Below are positions 7,329 to 14,181 of a DNA stretch of 30,918 nt, one piece after another; within the stretch, counting starts at the first letter, position 1, and each line of letters begins with the position of its first letter. A program made the position numbers and the translations under genes. The stretch is from CAYQUC01 sp964514215. GTDB taxonomy: Bacteria > Pseudomonadota > Gammaproteobacteria > UBA6429 > Thiohalophilaceae. The stretch is taken from positions 1-30,918 of the forward strand of contig CAZEPW010000044.1 of NCBI GenBank assembly GCA_964514215.1, given 5' to 3'. Below the pieces are notes generated by a model. That model had not been told where the DNA came from. It ran no database searches and worked only from the letters and a program-made list of their open reading frames with translations.

Positions 7329-7634
7329 CTACCAACTGGCCTTACGTAGACCAGGTACATCACCACGCATGGTAGCTTCACGTAACTTGTTTCGACATAA
7401 GCCGAATTTACGGTAAACAGCATGTGGACGTCCCGTGATACGACAACGACGTTGTACACGTGACGGACTGGCATTACGTGGTAATTTTTGCAATTTTTGC
7501 TGTGCAACTAAGCGTTCTTCATAGCTAATCTCCATATTATGGATAATTGCTTTTAGCGCTGTACGTTTTTCTGCAAACTGCTTAACCAATTTAATGCGTT
7601 TCTTTTCACGCTCGATCATGGATTGTTTGGCCAT
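7329..7634 (-). CDS. rpsN: 30S ribosomal protein S14, zinc-free form
   Basis: S14 is part of the small-subunit head near the A site. The product is 101 residues, the long zinc-independent type found in E. coli; there is no CXXC pair typical of the short form. The signature RCRITGRPHAVYRKFGL is present near residue 63, and the end is RGDVPGLRKASW. The ATG lies one base after the rplE stop, so its ribosome-binding site (AAAGG) is inside rplE, suggesting coupling. Confidence 0.98.
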   Translation of the reverse strand: MAKQSMIEREKKRIKLVKQFAEKRTALKAIIHNMEISYEERLVAQQKLQKLPRNASPSRVQRRCRITGRPHAVYRKFGLCRNKLREATMRGDVPGLRKASW

Positions 7635-7635
7635 G

Positions 7636-8190
7636 TTATTTACCTTTGTTAATTTTTTTAATTGGAAAGTTAAACGCTGTTAACAGAGCTCGACCTTCAT
7701 CATCAGTTTTTGCAGTTGTTGTGATCGTAATATCCATACCACGAATAGTATCAATTTTATCGTAATCGATCTCAGGAAATACAATCTGCTCTTTAATTCC
7801 CATGCTGTAATTACCACGACCATCAAATGATTTGCCATTTAGACCACGAAAATCACGAATACGTGGAATAGCAATAGTAATTAATCTTTCTAAAAATTCA
7901 AACATACGTTCACGGCGCAAAGTCACTTTACAACCAATCGGCCATCCATCACGAATTTTAAATCCAGCGATAGATTTACGCGCATTTCGCACAATGGCTT
8001 TTTGTCCTGCAATTTTTTCCATATCAGCAACAGCAAAAGTCATTACTTTTTTGTCGCTAACAGCAGCACCAACACCCATATTAAGTGTAATTTTAGTAAT
8101 TCGAGGCACTTCCATAATACTTTTGTATTTGAATTTGTCTTGAAGCTCTTTAACGACTGTGTCGCGATAATAATTTTGCAATGTTGACAT
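7636..8190 (-). CDS. rplE: 50S ribosomal protein L5
   Basis: L5 binds 5S rRNA and contacts P-site tRNA in the central protuberance. The 184-residue protein (E. coli 179) shows PRITKITLNMGVG near residue 29, GCKVTLRRERMFEFLERL near 86 and PRIRDFRGLNGKSFDGRGNY near 109. The extra length is a basic C-terminal tail (IKKINKGK). An AGG site lies seven bases before the ATG. In E. coli the S8 repressor site overlaps this start; I cannot recognise an S8 site in the 45-base gap here. Confidence 0.98.
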   Translation of the reverse strand: MSTLQNYYRDTVVKELQDKFKYKSIMEVPRITKITLNMGVGAAVSDKKVMTFAVADMEKIAGQKAIVRNARKSIAGFKIRDGWPIGCKVTLRRERMFEFLERLITIAIPRIRDFRGLNGKSFDGRGNYSMGIKEQIVFPEIDYDKIDTIRGMDITITTTAKTDDEGRALLTAFNFPIKKINKGK

Positions 8191-8235
8191 TACTTAACCT
8201 ACGGTCTGTCTATTATTTCAATTTGTTTAATGATA

Positions 8236-8556
8236 TTAAGCGTCTACTACTTCGTCATTAGACTTAAAGTAACGAACTTTTTTACCATCCTCTAAAACCT
8301 TAATTCCAACACGATCAGCTTTACCCGTTGTAGGGTTCGCTAATGCGATATTCGAAATATGGATAGGCATTTCCTTTTCAATAATCCCACCAGGTGTTCC
8401 ATCATTAGGATTACCTTTTTGGTGTTTTTTAGCGATATTGATATTTTCAACCAAAGCACGTTTAGTTTCACGGTTAACACTAATAACAGATCCGGTTTTA
8501 CCCTTATCTTTACCAGTTATAACAATAACATCATCACCTTTTTTAATCTTTTGCAT
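8236..8556 (-). CDS. rplX: 50S ribosomal protein L24
   Basis: L24 is an assembly initiator of the large subunit and lies near the peptide exit. The 106-residue protein (E. coli 104) opens MQKIKKGDDVIVITGKDKGK, the KOW motif characteristic of the family, and has KKHQKGNPNDGTPGGIIEKE near residue 43. An AGG site lies nine bases before the ATG. It is the second spc-operon gene, 15 bases after rplN. Confidence 0.98.
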   Translation of the reverse strand: MQKIKKGDDVIVITGKDKGKTGSVISVNRETKRALVENINIAKKHQKGNPNDGTPGGIIEKEMPIHISNIALANPTTGKADRVGIKVLEDGKKVRYFKSNDEVVDA

Positions 8557-8571
8557 GACTATTTACCTGTC

Positions 8572-8940
8572 CTATAACACTTCGGGTGCTAATGAAATAA
8601 TTTTCATGAACTTTTCATTACGTAACTCACGAGTTACAGGCCCAAAAATACGAGTACCAATTGGTTGAAGTTGAGCATTTAATAAAACAGCTGAATTACT
8701 GTCAAATCGTATAATCGAACCATCTGGACGACGCACGCCTTTTTTAGTTCTAACAACAACAGCATTATAAACGTCACCTTTTTTCACTTTCCCGCGAGGA
8801 ATAGCTTCTTTAATACTGACTTTTATGATGTCACCAATGCCGGCATAACGGCGTTTTGAACCACCCAATACCTTAATACACTGAACTCGTCGTGCACCAC
8901 TGTTATCTGCAACAGTTAGGTTTGATTGCATCTGAATCAT
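8572..8940 (-). CDS. rplN: 50S ribosomal protein L14
   Basis: L14 lies on the subunit interface and forms a bridge to 16S rRNA; it is also the docking site of the silencing factor RsfS. The 122-residue product (E. coli 123) opens MIQMQSNLTVADNSGARRVQ and contains GIGDIIKVSIKEAIPRGKVK. It is the first gene of the spc operon, 47 bases after rpsQ. I see no clear promoter in that gap, so read-through from the S10 operon is likely. Confidence 0.98.
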   Translation of the reverse strand: MIQMQSNLTVADNSGARRVQCIKVLGGSKRRYAGIGDIIKVSIKEAIPRGKVKKGDVYNAVVVRTKKGVRRPDGSIIRFDSNSAVLLNAQLQPIGTRIFGPVTRELRNEKFMKIISLAPEVL

Positions 8941-8969
8941 GTTTTATTCCAACCTTAATAAATTTACTT

Positions 8970-9001
8970 CAACGATTTATCTAAAACTTAAACAATCGTT
9001 G
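8970..9001 (-). repeat. Hairpin across the rpsQ stop codon at the S10-spc junction
   Basis: Perfect 8-bp arms (8994-9001 and 8970-8977) are separated by 16 bases that contain the rpsQ stop codon. No U-tract follows on the minus strand, so termination is unlikely. It sits exactly at the boundary between the S10 and spc operons and may affect mRNA processing or rpsQ termination. The role is inferred. Confidence 0.5.
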
Positions 9002-9266
9002 CACGTTCATTAATCTTAACTAAACGCCATGTTTTAGACTTTGATAATGGACGACAAGCACTGATTGTTACAAGATCACCTTGCTGACATTCATTTGCTT
9101 CATCATGCGCCATTAACTTAGTTGAACGCTTAATAATTTTACCATAACGAGGATGTTTGACTCGACGTTCGATTAAAACAGTAATCGACTTATCCATCTT
9201 GTTACTGACAACGCGTCCAGTTTGAATGCGCGCCTCTGTTGTATCTGTTGTTTTTGCTTCGGCCAT
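8988..9266 (-). CDS. rpsQ: 30S ribosomal protein S17
   Basis: S17 is a primary 16S rRNA binder with an OB fold. The product is 92 residues against 84 in E. coli; the excess is an N-terminal extension rich in Thr, Ala and Glu (MAEAKTTDTTEAR). The core TGRVVSNKMDKSITVLIERR is followed by KHPRYGKIIKRSTKLMAHDE. The ATG overlaps the rpmC stop by one base (TAATG), consistent with translational coupling. It is the last gene of the S10 operon. Confidence 0.98.
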   Translation of the reverse strand: MAEAKTTDTTEARIQTGRVVSNKMDKSITVLIERRVKHPRYGKIIKRSTKLMAHDEANECQQGDLVTISACRPLSKSKTWRLVKINERATIV

Positions 9267-9460
9267 TATGTATTACTCACTTTTTGCTGAAGGACAGTTT
9301 TAACTCTGGCAATATTTTTACGCACATTTTTAAACTGATGTGGTTTTGATAATTGCTCTGTACCTTGCTGCATACGTAAATTAAATTGTTCACGCAACAA
9401 ATCAACTAACTCTTTATTGAGCTCATCAACTGATTTTTCTCGTAATTCGCTTGCTTTCAT
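9266..9460 (-). CDS. rpmC: 50S ribosomal protein L29
   Basis: L29 lies beside the peptide exit tunnel, where it contributes to the docking site of trigger factor and SRP. The 64-residue helical protein (E. coli 63) has MKASELREKSVDELNKELV at the N-terminus and FNLRMQQGTEQLSKPHQFK in the middle, the family hallmark. Its ATG overlaps the rplP stop and its stop overlaps the rpsQ start, both as TAATG, so rplP, rpmC and rpsQ are tightly coupled. Confidence 0.98.
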   Translation of the reverse strand: MKASELREKSVDELNKELVDLLREQFNLRMQQGTEQLSKPHQFKNVRKNIARVKTVLQQKVSNT

Positions 9461-9873
9461 TACAATACCGTCCGCGTCACAAATGATGTTAAAATTGGTA
9501 GTTTCGCTGCTGCTAATTTAAATGCTTCACGTGCTATTTCTTCACTAACACCTTCCATTTCATACAACATACGACCCGGTTGAACTTGAGCTACCCAATA
9601 TTCAACATTACCCTTACCTTTACCTTGTCGAACTTCTAAAGGTTTTTTAGAAATCGGCTTATCTGGAAATAAACGAATCCAAATCTTCCCGCCACGCTTA
9701 ATGTGACGTGTCATGGCACGACGTGCAGCTTCGATTTGACGAGCTGTTACGCGACCACGAGTTGTTGCTTTTAAACCGTATTCCCCAAAACTCACTTTAC
9801 TACCACGAAATGCTAAACCGCGATTACGGCCTTTCATTTGTTTTCTGAATTTTGTACGCTTTGGCTGCATCAT
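9460..9873 (-). CDS. rplP: 50S ribosomal protein L16
   Basis: L16 organises 23S rRNA around the A site and helps tRNA binding at the peptidyl transferase centre. The 137-residue protein (E. coli 136) opens MMQPKRTKFRKQMKGRNRG. Of the two tandem ATGs the first is nine bases from GGAG and aligns with the family start. RQIEAARRAMTRHIKRGGKI and WVAQVQPGRMLYEMEGV follow at about residues 45 and 95. It is in the S10 operon, 30 bases after rpsC. Confidence 0.98.
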   Translation of the reverse strand: MMQPKRTKFRKQMKGRNRGLAFRGSKVSFGEYGLKATTRGRVTARQIEAARRAMTRHIKRGGKIWIRLFPDKPISKKPLEVRQGKGKGNVEYWVAQVQPGRMLYEMEGVSEEIAREAFKLAAAKLPILTSFVTRTVL

Positions 9874-9903
9874 AATTATTTACTCCACTTATAACCTAGT
9901 CTG

Positions 9904-10614
9904 TTATTTAGCCGCAGCTTTTTTATTAGCAGGTTTTGATTTGTTAGATTTACCGGATGTTTCTTCGGCAACTTCATTCATTCCAACAACTTCACCTTTA
10001 AATATCCAAACTTTTACACCAATAATTCCGTAAGTCGTTAGCGCTTCTGCAACACCATAATCGATATCTGCTCGTAAAGTGTGCAACGGTACACGACCTT
10101 CGCGATACCATTCTGATCGCGCAATTTCAGCACCATTTAATCGACCACCAACGTTAACTTTAACGCCTAATGCACCCAGCCGCATTGAATTGGTAACTGC
10201 TCGCTTCATTGCTCGACGAAACATAATTCGACGTTCAAGCTGCTGTGCAATACCTTCTGCCACTAACTGCGCATCCATCTCTGGCTTGCGTACTTCTTCA
10301 ACATTAATGTGTATATTTGATACACCTTGCATCATAGAAGAAACTTCACGTCGAAGTTTTTCAATATCTTCGCCTTTCTTACCAATAACGATACCCGGAC
10401 GCGCCGTATGAATCGTAATACTGGCATTACCAGCAGTGCGCTCAATCTGAATGCGACTAACCGATGCCTGATATAACTTTTTCTTTAAGTAAGCGCGAAC
10501 TGTTAGATCTTCATTAAGATAATTTGCATAATCGCGTGACTCTGCAAACCACTTGGAAGTCCAGTCTTTAACAATTCCTAATCGAATACCAATTGGATGT
10601 ACTTTTTGACCCAT
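9904..10614 (-). CDS. rpsC: 30S ribosomal protein S3
   Basis: S3 lines the mRNA entry tunnel of the small subunit and contributes to helicase activity with S4 and S5. The 236-residue protein (E. coli 233) opens MGQKVHPIGIRLGI. It has a KH domain with the GXXG-type loop VIGKKGEDI near residue 75, and a C-terminal domain with GVKVNVGGRLNGAEIARSEW. The end is a Lys/Ala-rich tail. The ribosome-binding site is weak (GAGC). It follows rplV by 12 bases in the S10 operon. Confidence 0.98.
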   Translation of the reverse strand: MGQKVHPIGIRLGIVKDWTSKWFAESRDYANYLNEDLTVRAYLKKKLYQASVSRIQIERTAGNASITIHTARPGIVIGKKGEDIEKLRREVSSMMQGVSNIHINVEEVRKPEMDAQLVAEGIAQQLERRIMFRRAMKRAVTNSMRLGALGVKVNVGGRLNGAEIARSEWYREGRVPLHTLRADIDYGVAEALTTYGIIGVKVWIFKGEVVGMNEVAEETSGKSNKSKPANKKAAAK

Positions 10615-10626
10615 AACGTGCTCGCT

Positions 10627-10959
10627 CTACTTATCCGCAACAATAACCGAAATATGGCTAGTTGGTTTTAATATGTGATTAACTCTACCTTTCGCACGCG
10701 CTCTCCAACGACGAAGTGTAGGACCTTGATCAACGAAAATTTTAGATACGCGTAATTCATCGATATCTGCACCTTCATTGTGTTCAGCATTAGCAATCGC
10801 AGATTCTAACACTTTTTTAATAATAACAGCTGCTTTTTTAGGGCTAAATGCCAAAAGCTGTAATGCGTTTTCCACCGATTTACCACGAATTTGATCGGCA
10901 ACTAGACGACACTTTTGTGGTGAAATACGCGTGTAACTTAATTTCGCTAAGACTTCCAT
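10627..10959 (-). CDS. rplV: 50S ribosomal protein L22
   Basis: L22 has a globular domain on the surface and a long loop lining the peptide exit tunnel, a site where macrolide resistance changes occur. The product is 110 residues, the same as E. coli. It contains SPQKCRLVADQIRGKSVENA near residue 13 and the loop FVDQGPTLRRWRARAKGR near 75, which looks intact. GAGG lies seven bases before the ATG. It lies between rpsS and rpsC. Confidence 0.98.
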   Translation of the reverse strand: MEVLAKLSYTRISPQKCRLVADQIRGKSVENALQLLAFSPKKAAVIIKKVLESAIANAEHNEGADIDELRVSKIFVDQGPTLRRWRARAKGRVNHILKPTSHISVIVADK

Positions 10960-10970
10960 TATAAATCCTC

Positions 10971-11243
10971 TTATCGTGCCTTTTTATCAGCAGTATGACC
11001 ACGATAGGTACGAGTTGCTGCAAATTCACCTAATTTATGACCAATCATGTTTTCAGTAATCATTACTGGAACGTGTTGACGACCATTGTGAACCGCAATC
11101 GTAAATCCAATCATATCTGGAATAACCATTGAACGACGAGACCAGGTTTTAATTGGTTTCTTGCTTTGTGTGGCCTGTGCTTTTTCGAGCTGCTTTAACA
11201 AGCTTTGATCGATAAATGGACCTTTTTTAATAGAACGTGGCAC
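10971..11243 (-). CDS. rpsS: 30S ribosomal protein S19
   Basis: S19 pairs with S13 in the small-subunit head near the A-site finger. The 90-residue protein (E. coli 92) opens MPRSIKKGPFIDQSLL and has TWSRRSMVIPDMIGFTIAVH near residue 34 and HKLGEFAATRTYRGH near the end. The start codon is GTG, ten bases after GAGG. It is in the S10 operon, 19 bases after rplB. Confidence 0.98.
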   Translation of the reverse strand: MPRSIKKGPFIDQSLLKQLEKAQATQSKKPIKTWSRRSMVIPDMIGFTIAVHNGRQHVPVMITENMIGHKLGEFAATRTYRGHTADKKAR

Positions 11244-11262
11244 GTTACTAATTCCTCAACTG

Positions 11263-12090
11263 TTATTTCTTATTACGATGGCGTACGATCATTTTATCAG
11301 TACGTTTATTCTTACGAGTTTTATAACCCTTAGTTGGAACGCCCCACGGTGTAACTGGGTGACGACCACCTGATGTTCTACCTTCACCACCACCATGTGG
11401 ATGGTCAACCGGGTTCATTGCAACACCACGAACAGTAGGTCGCACACCGCGCCATCGTGTGGCACCGGCTTTACCCAATTTACGAAGGTTATGTTCTTGA
11501 TTACTGACAGCACCAATTGTGCCTCGGCAATCAGATAACACTTTTCTCATTTCACCAGAACGTAAACGCAAAGTCGCATAACGACCTTCTCGCGCGACTA
11601 ATTGTGCTGATGTACCGGCACTGCGTGCTATTTGAGCACCTTTGCCCGGTTTTAATTCAATACAGTGAATAACCGTACCAATTGGAATATTTCGGATTGG
11701 TAGACTATTTCCAGGTTTAATTGGAGCATGAGCACCCGACTCAATCGGATCGCCAGCCTTCACTTTTTGAGGCGCGATTATATACCGACGCTCGCCATCT
11801 TTATATAGTAATAAAGCAATATTTGCACTTCGATTTGGATCATATTCAAGATGTTCAATAGTTGCCGGAATACCATCTTTAGTTCGTTTAAAATCGATAA
11901 CACGATAATGCTGCTTATGACCACCACCACGATGCCGGGTAGTAATACGACCCATATTATTACGGCCGCCACTTTTGCTTTTAGCTTCCAATAAAGGAGC
12001 ATGTGGTTTACCTTTATGTAAATCAGGTGTTTTAACCTGAACTACATGACGACGACCGGCTGATGTTGGTTTTGCCTTGACTAATGCCAT
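11263..12090 (-). CDS. rplB: 50S ribosomal protein L2
   Basis: L2 is a large, conserved protein needed for subunit joining and peptidyl transferase activity. The 275-residue protein (E. coli 273) has GRITTRHRGGGHKQHYR near residue 48 and the catalytic-centre signature NPVDHPHGGGEGRTSGG near 226. It ends in the basic stretch KMIVRHRNKK. AAGGA lies eight bases before the ATG. The 76-base gap upstream is longer than usual for this cluster and is bounded by a 9-base direct repeat. Confidence 0.99.
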   Translation of the reverse strand: MALVKAKPTSAGRRHVVQVKTPDLHKGKPHAPLLEAKSKSGGRNNMGRITTRHRGGGHKQHYRVIDFKRTKDGIPATIEHLEYDPNRSANIALLLYKDGERRYIIAPQKVKAGDPIESGAHAPIKPGNSLPIRNIPIGTVIHCIELKPGKGAQIARSAGTSAQLVAREGRYATLRLRSGEMRKVLSDCRGTIGAVSNQEHNLRKLGKAGATRWRGVRPTVRGVAMNPVDHPHGGGEGRTSGGRHPVTPWGVPTKGYKTRKNKRTDKMIVRHRNKK

Positions 12091-12166
12091 GACGCTATTC
12101 CTTATTAATACTTGTTTTAATGAATACTGATTTATAATCTGTACTGTTTATGTGGTGCTAATAACG

Positions 12167-12463
12167 CTATTCACCACCGGCAAATGTAATATCTTGGCCA
12201 GCTTTAACTCGAACATAAGCTTTTTTCCAGTCTTTACGTTTACCTAATTTGCCTTGAGATCGTTTCGTTTTACCAATGACGTTACTTGTTTGAACAGATT
12301 CAACATCAACTTCAAACATTAACTTAACGGCAGCTTTAATTTCAGGCTTGGTTGCATCGGTAGTTACTTTGAATACAACCTGATTCGCTTGATCAGCAGC
12401 ATTAGCACTCTTTTCAGAAACTAGAGGTCCTAATAATACTTTCATTAATCTTTCTTGTTTCAT
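12167..12463 (-). CDS. rplW: 50S ribosomal protein L23
   Basis: L23 lies at the peptide exit and is the main docking site of trigger factor and SRP. The 98-residue protein (E. coli 100) opens MKQERLMKVLLGPLVSEKSA and contains SNVIGKTKRSQGKLGKRKDW, the rRNA-binding loop, near residue 60. The start at 12463 overlaps the rplD stop by four bases (ATGA), with GGAG just upstream, which fixes the start over an internal Met at residue 7. Confidence 0.98.
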   Translation of the reverse strand: MKQERLMKVLLGPLVSEKSANAADQANQVVFKVTTDATKPEIKAAVKLMFEVDVESVQTSNVIGKTKRSQGKLGKRKDWKKAYVRVKAGQDITFAGGE

Positions 12464-13083
12464 GAAAGTGACTCCTCAATCTTTTTAATTGCACCAACGG
12501 TCATTAACACTTTTTCATTCCGAATTAATGTAACCGGGTCAATATAACCCGCTTCACACAACCCCACATGAGGTAAGTTACGAGCGGATTTAAATAATTT
12601 ATCATCAACATCTTCAGTCACAATTAAAACATTTTTTAATAAATTTAATTTCGTTAATTTATCAACTAGAACCTTAGTTTTAATTTCGTCCACTGAAAAA
12701 GAATCAATCACAATCAAACGTTCTTGACGAACTAATTCTGACAAAATAGAACGCAACGCAACGCGATACATTTTTTTATTTATCTTTTGTGAATGGTCTT
12801 GAGGACGCGCTGCAAAAGTAGTACCACCAGTACGCCACAATGGGCTACGGATTGTACCTGCACGTGCTCGACCCGTTCCTTTTTGACGGAAAGGTTTTGC
12901 ACCACCGCCTCGAACGTCAGAGCGCGTTTTTTGTGCTCGTGTACCTGAACGTGCACCAGCCAAATAAGCAGTGACTGCCTGATGAACTAATGCTTCATTG
13001 AATTCGCGAGCAAAATTATCATCGGAAACAGAAACTGTCTTCGTTGATGCTTTACCTGTCGCTGTGGTTAATGCCAATTCCAT
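12460..13083 (-). CDS. rplD: 50S ribosomal protein L4
   Basis: L4 binds 23S rRNA and sends a loop into the exit tunnel; in E. coli it also represses the S10 operon at both transcription and translation. The 207-residue protein (E. coli 201) has the tunnel-loop region RSDVRGGGAKPFRQKGTGRA near residue 54, followed by RSPLWRTGGTTFAARP. AAGG lies ten bases before the ATG. It lies between rplC and rplW, with the rplW start overlapping its stop. Confidence 0.98.
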   Translation of the reverse strand: MELALTTATGKASTKTVSVSDDNFAREFNEALVHQAVTAYLAGARSGTRAQKTRSDVRGGGAKPFRQKGTGRARAGTIRSPLWRTGGTTFAARPQDHSQKINKKMYRVALRSILSELVRQERLIVIDSFSVDEIKTKVLVDKLTKLNLLKNVLIVTEDVDDKLFKSARNLPHVGLCEAGYIDPVTLIRNEKVLMTVGAIKKIEESLS

Positions 13084-13095
13084 AATCGAACAACC

Positions 13096-13740
13096 TTATA
13101 ATTTTACTTTAACGGCTGGCGTAATAATTACATCGCCACCTTTAGCACCGGGAACAGCGCCTTTTACCAAAATTAAATTCTTATCTTCGTCAACACGAAC
13201 AATTTCTAGGGTTTGCATTGTGCTTTGCTTATCACCCATATGACCGTTCATTTTCTTACCTTTGAAAACTCGACCAGGAGTTTGGTTTTGACCAATCGAA
13301 CCCGTTGCTCTATGAGACAATGAGTTACCATGAGTCGCATCTTGCATAGCAAAGTGGTAGCGCTTAATAACACCCGCAAAACCTTTACCAATGCTTCTAC
13401 CGGTCACATCAACTTTTTGTCCAGCTTCAAATATACCAACTTTAATTTCACCGCCGACAGTAAAGTCTTCGCCTTCATCAGAAGCTAAACGGAATTCCCA
13501 TAAGCCTCGACCCGCTTCAACACCGGCTTTAGCAAAATGCCCAGCCTTTGCTTTAGTAACACGAGATGCTTTTTTGGAGCCCGTAGTAACTTGAACTGCA
13601 CGATAACCATCGCTATCAACAGTTTTTAACTGTGTTACACGATTAGGCTCAACTTCAATCACAGTAACAGGAGTGGATGCACCGTCTTCACCGAAGACAC
13701 GTGTCATACCCACTTTGCGACCAACGATACCAATAGTCAT
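13096..13740 (-). CDS. rplC: 50S ribosomal protein L3
   Basis: L3 initiates large-subunit assembly and reaches the peptidyl transferase centre. The 214-residue protein (E. coli 209) opens MTIGIVGRKVGMTRVF and carries GKGFAGVIKRYHFAMQDATH near residue 121. The conserved SIGQNQTPGRVFKGKKMNGH follows; its glutamine is methylated by PrmB in E. coli. It lies 11 bases after rpsJ in the S10 operon. Confidence 0.98.
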   Translation of the reverse strand: MTIGIVGRKVGMTRVFGEDGASTPVTVIEVEPNRVTQLKTVDSDGYRAVQVTTGSKKASRVTKAKAGHFAKAGVEAGRGLWEFRLASDEGEDFTVGGEIKVGIFEAGQKVDVTGRSIGKGFAGVIKRYHFAMQDATHGNSLSHRATGSIGQNQTPGRVFKGKKMNGHMGDKQSTMQTLEIVRVDEDKNLILVKGAVPGAKGGDVIITPAVKVKL

Positions 13741-13751
13741 AATATTCTCAC

Positions 13752-14066
13752 TTAATTCAATTTAATCTGAACATCAACACCAGCAGCTAAATCCAGTTTC
13801 ATCAAAGCATCAACTGTTTTATCTGTTGGATTAACGATATCCATTAATCGTTTATGCGTACGAATCTCATATTGATCTCGCGCATCCTTATTAACGTGCG
13901 GTGAAATCAAAATGGTATAACGCTCAATTTTAGTCGGCAAAGGAATAGGCCCTTTAACCTGAGCGCCGGTACGCTTAGCAGTTTCAACAATCTCACGAGC
14001 TGATTGATCGATTAATCGATAATCAAATGCTTTAAGACGAATGCGGATATTTTGATTAGTCGCCAT
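13752..14066 (-). CDS. rpsJ: 30S ribosomal protein S10 (NusE)
   Basis: S10 is a head protein of the small subunit and, as NusE, links NusG to the ribosome in transcription-translation coupling. I start at the ATG at 14066, giving MATNQNIRIRLKAFDYRLID and 104 residues (E. coli 103). A longer TTG-started frame to 14081 would leave its AAGG site directly against the start codon and adds residues not usual in the family. The ribosome-binding site for the ATG is weak (GAG, ten bases away). It heads the S10 operon; the 115-base leader holds a hairpin at 14110-14133. Confidence 0.95.
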   Translation of the reverse strand: MATNQNIRIRLKAFDYRLIDQSAREIVETAKRTGAQVKGPIPLPTKIERYTILISPHVNKDARDQYEIRTHKRLMDIVNPTDKTVDALMKLDLAAGVDVQIKLN

Positions 14067-14109
14067 ATTTTTATTACTCAACCTTTTGTTGAAAATTGCC
14101 AGTTATAAA

Positions 14110-14133
14110 AAGTGAAACTATATTGCTTCACTT
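14110..14133 (-). terminator. Possible terminator or attenuator between tuf and rpsJ
   Basis: In minus-strand RNA a 7-bp stem (14127-14133 with 14110-14116, ten-base loop) is followed by a short U-run (14110 down to about 14106). It sits 48 bases after the tuf stop and 43 before the rpsJ start. It could be a weak end for the str operon or an attenuator in the S10 leader. E. coli has an L4-responsive attenuator in the S10 leader, but I do not recognise its specific sequence here. The stem is AT-rich and the loop large, so confidence is limited. Confidence 0.4.
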
Positions 14134-14181
14134 ATCTTATCTATTTAAATCTTTTGGTTTAAAAACTATTGCGTTTTTACA

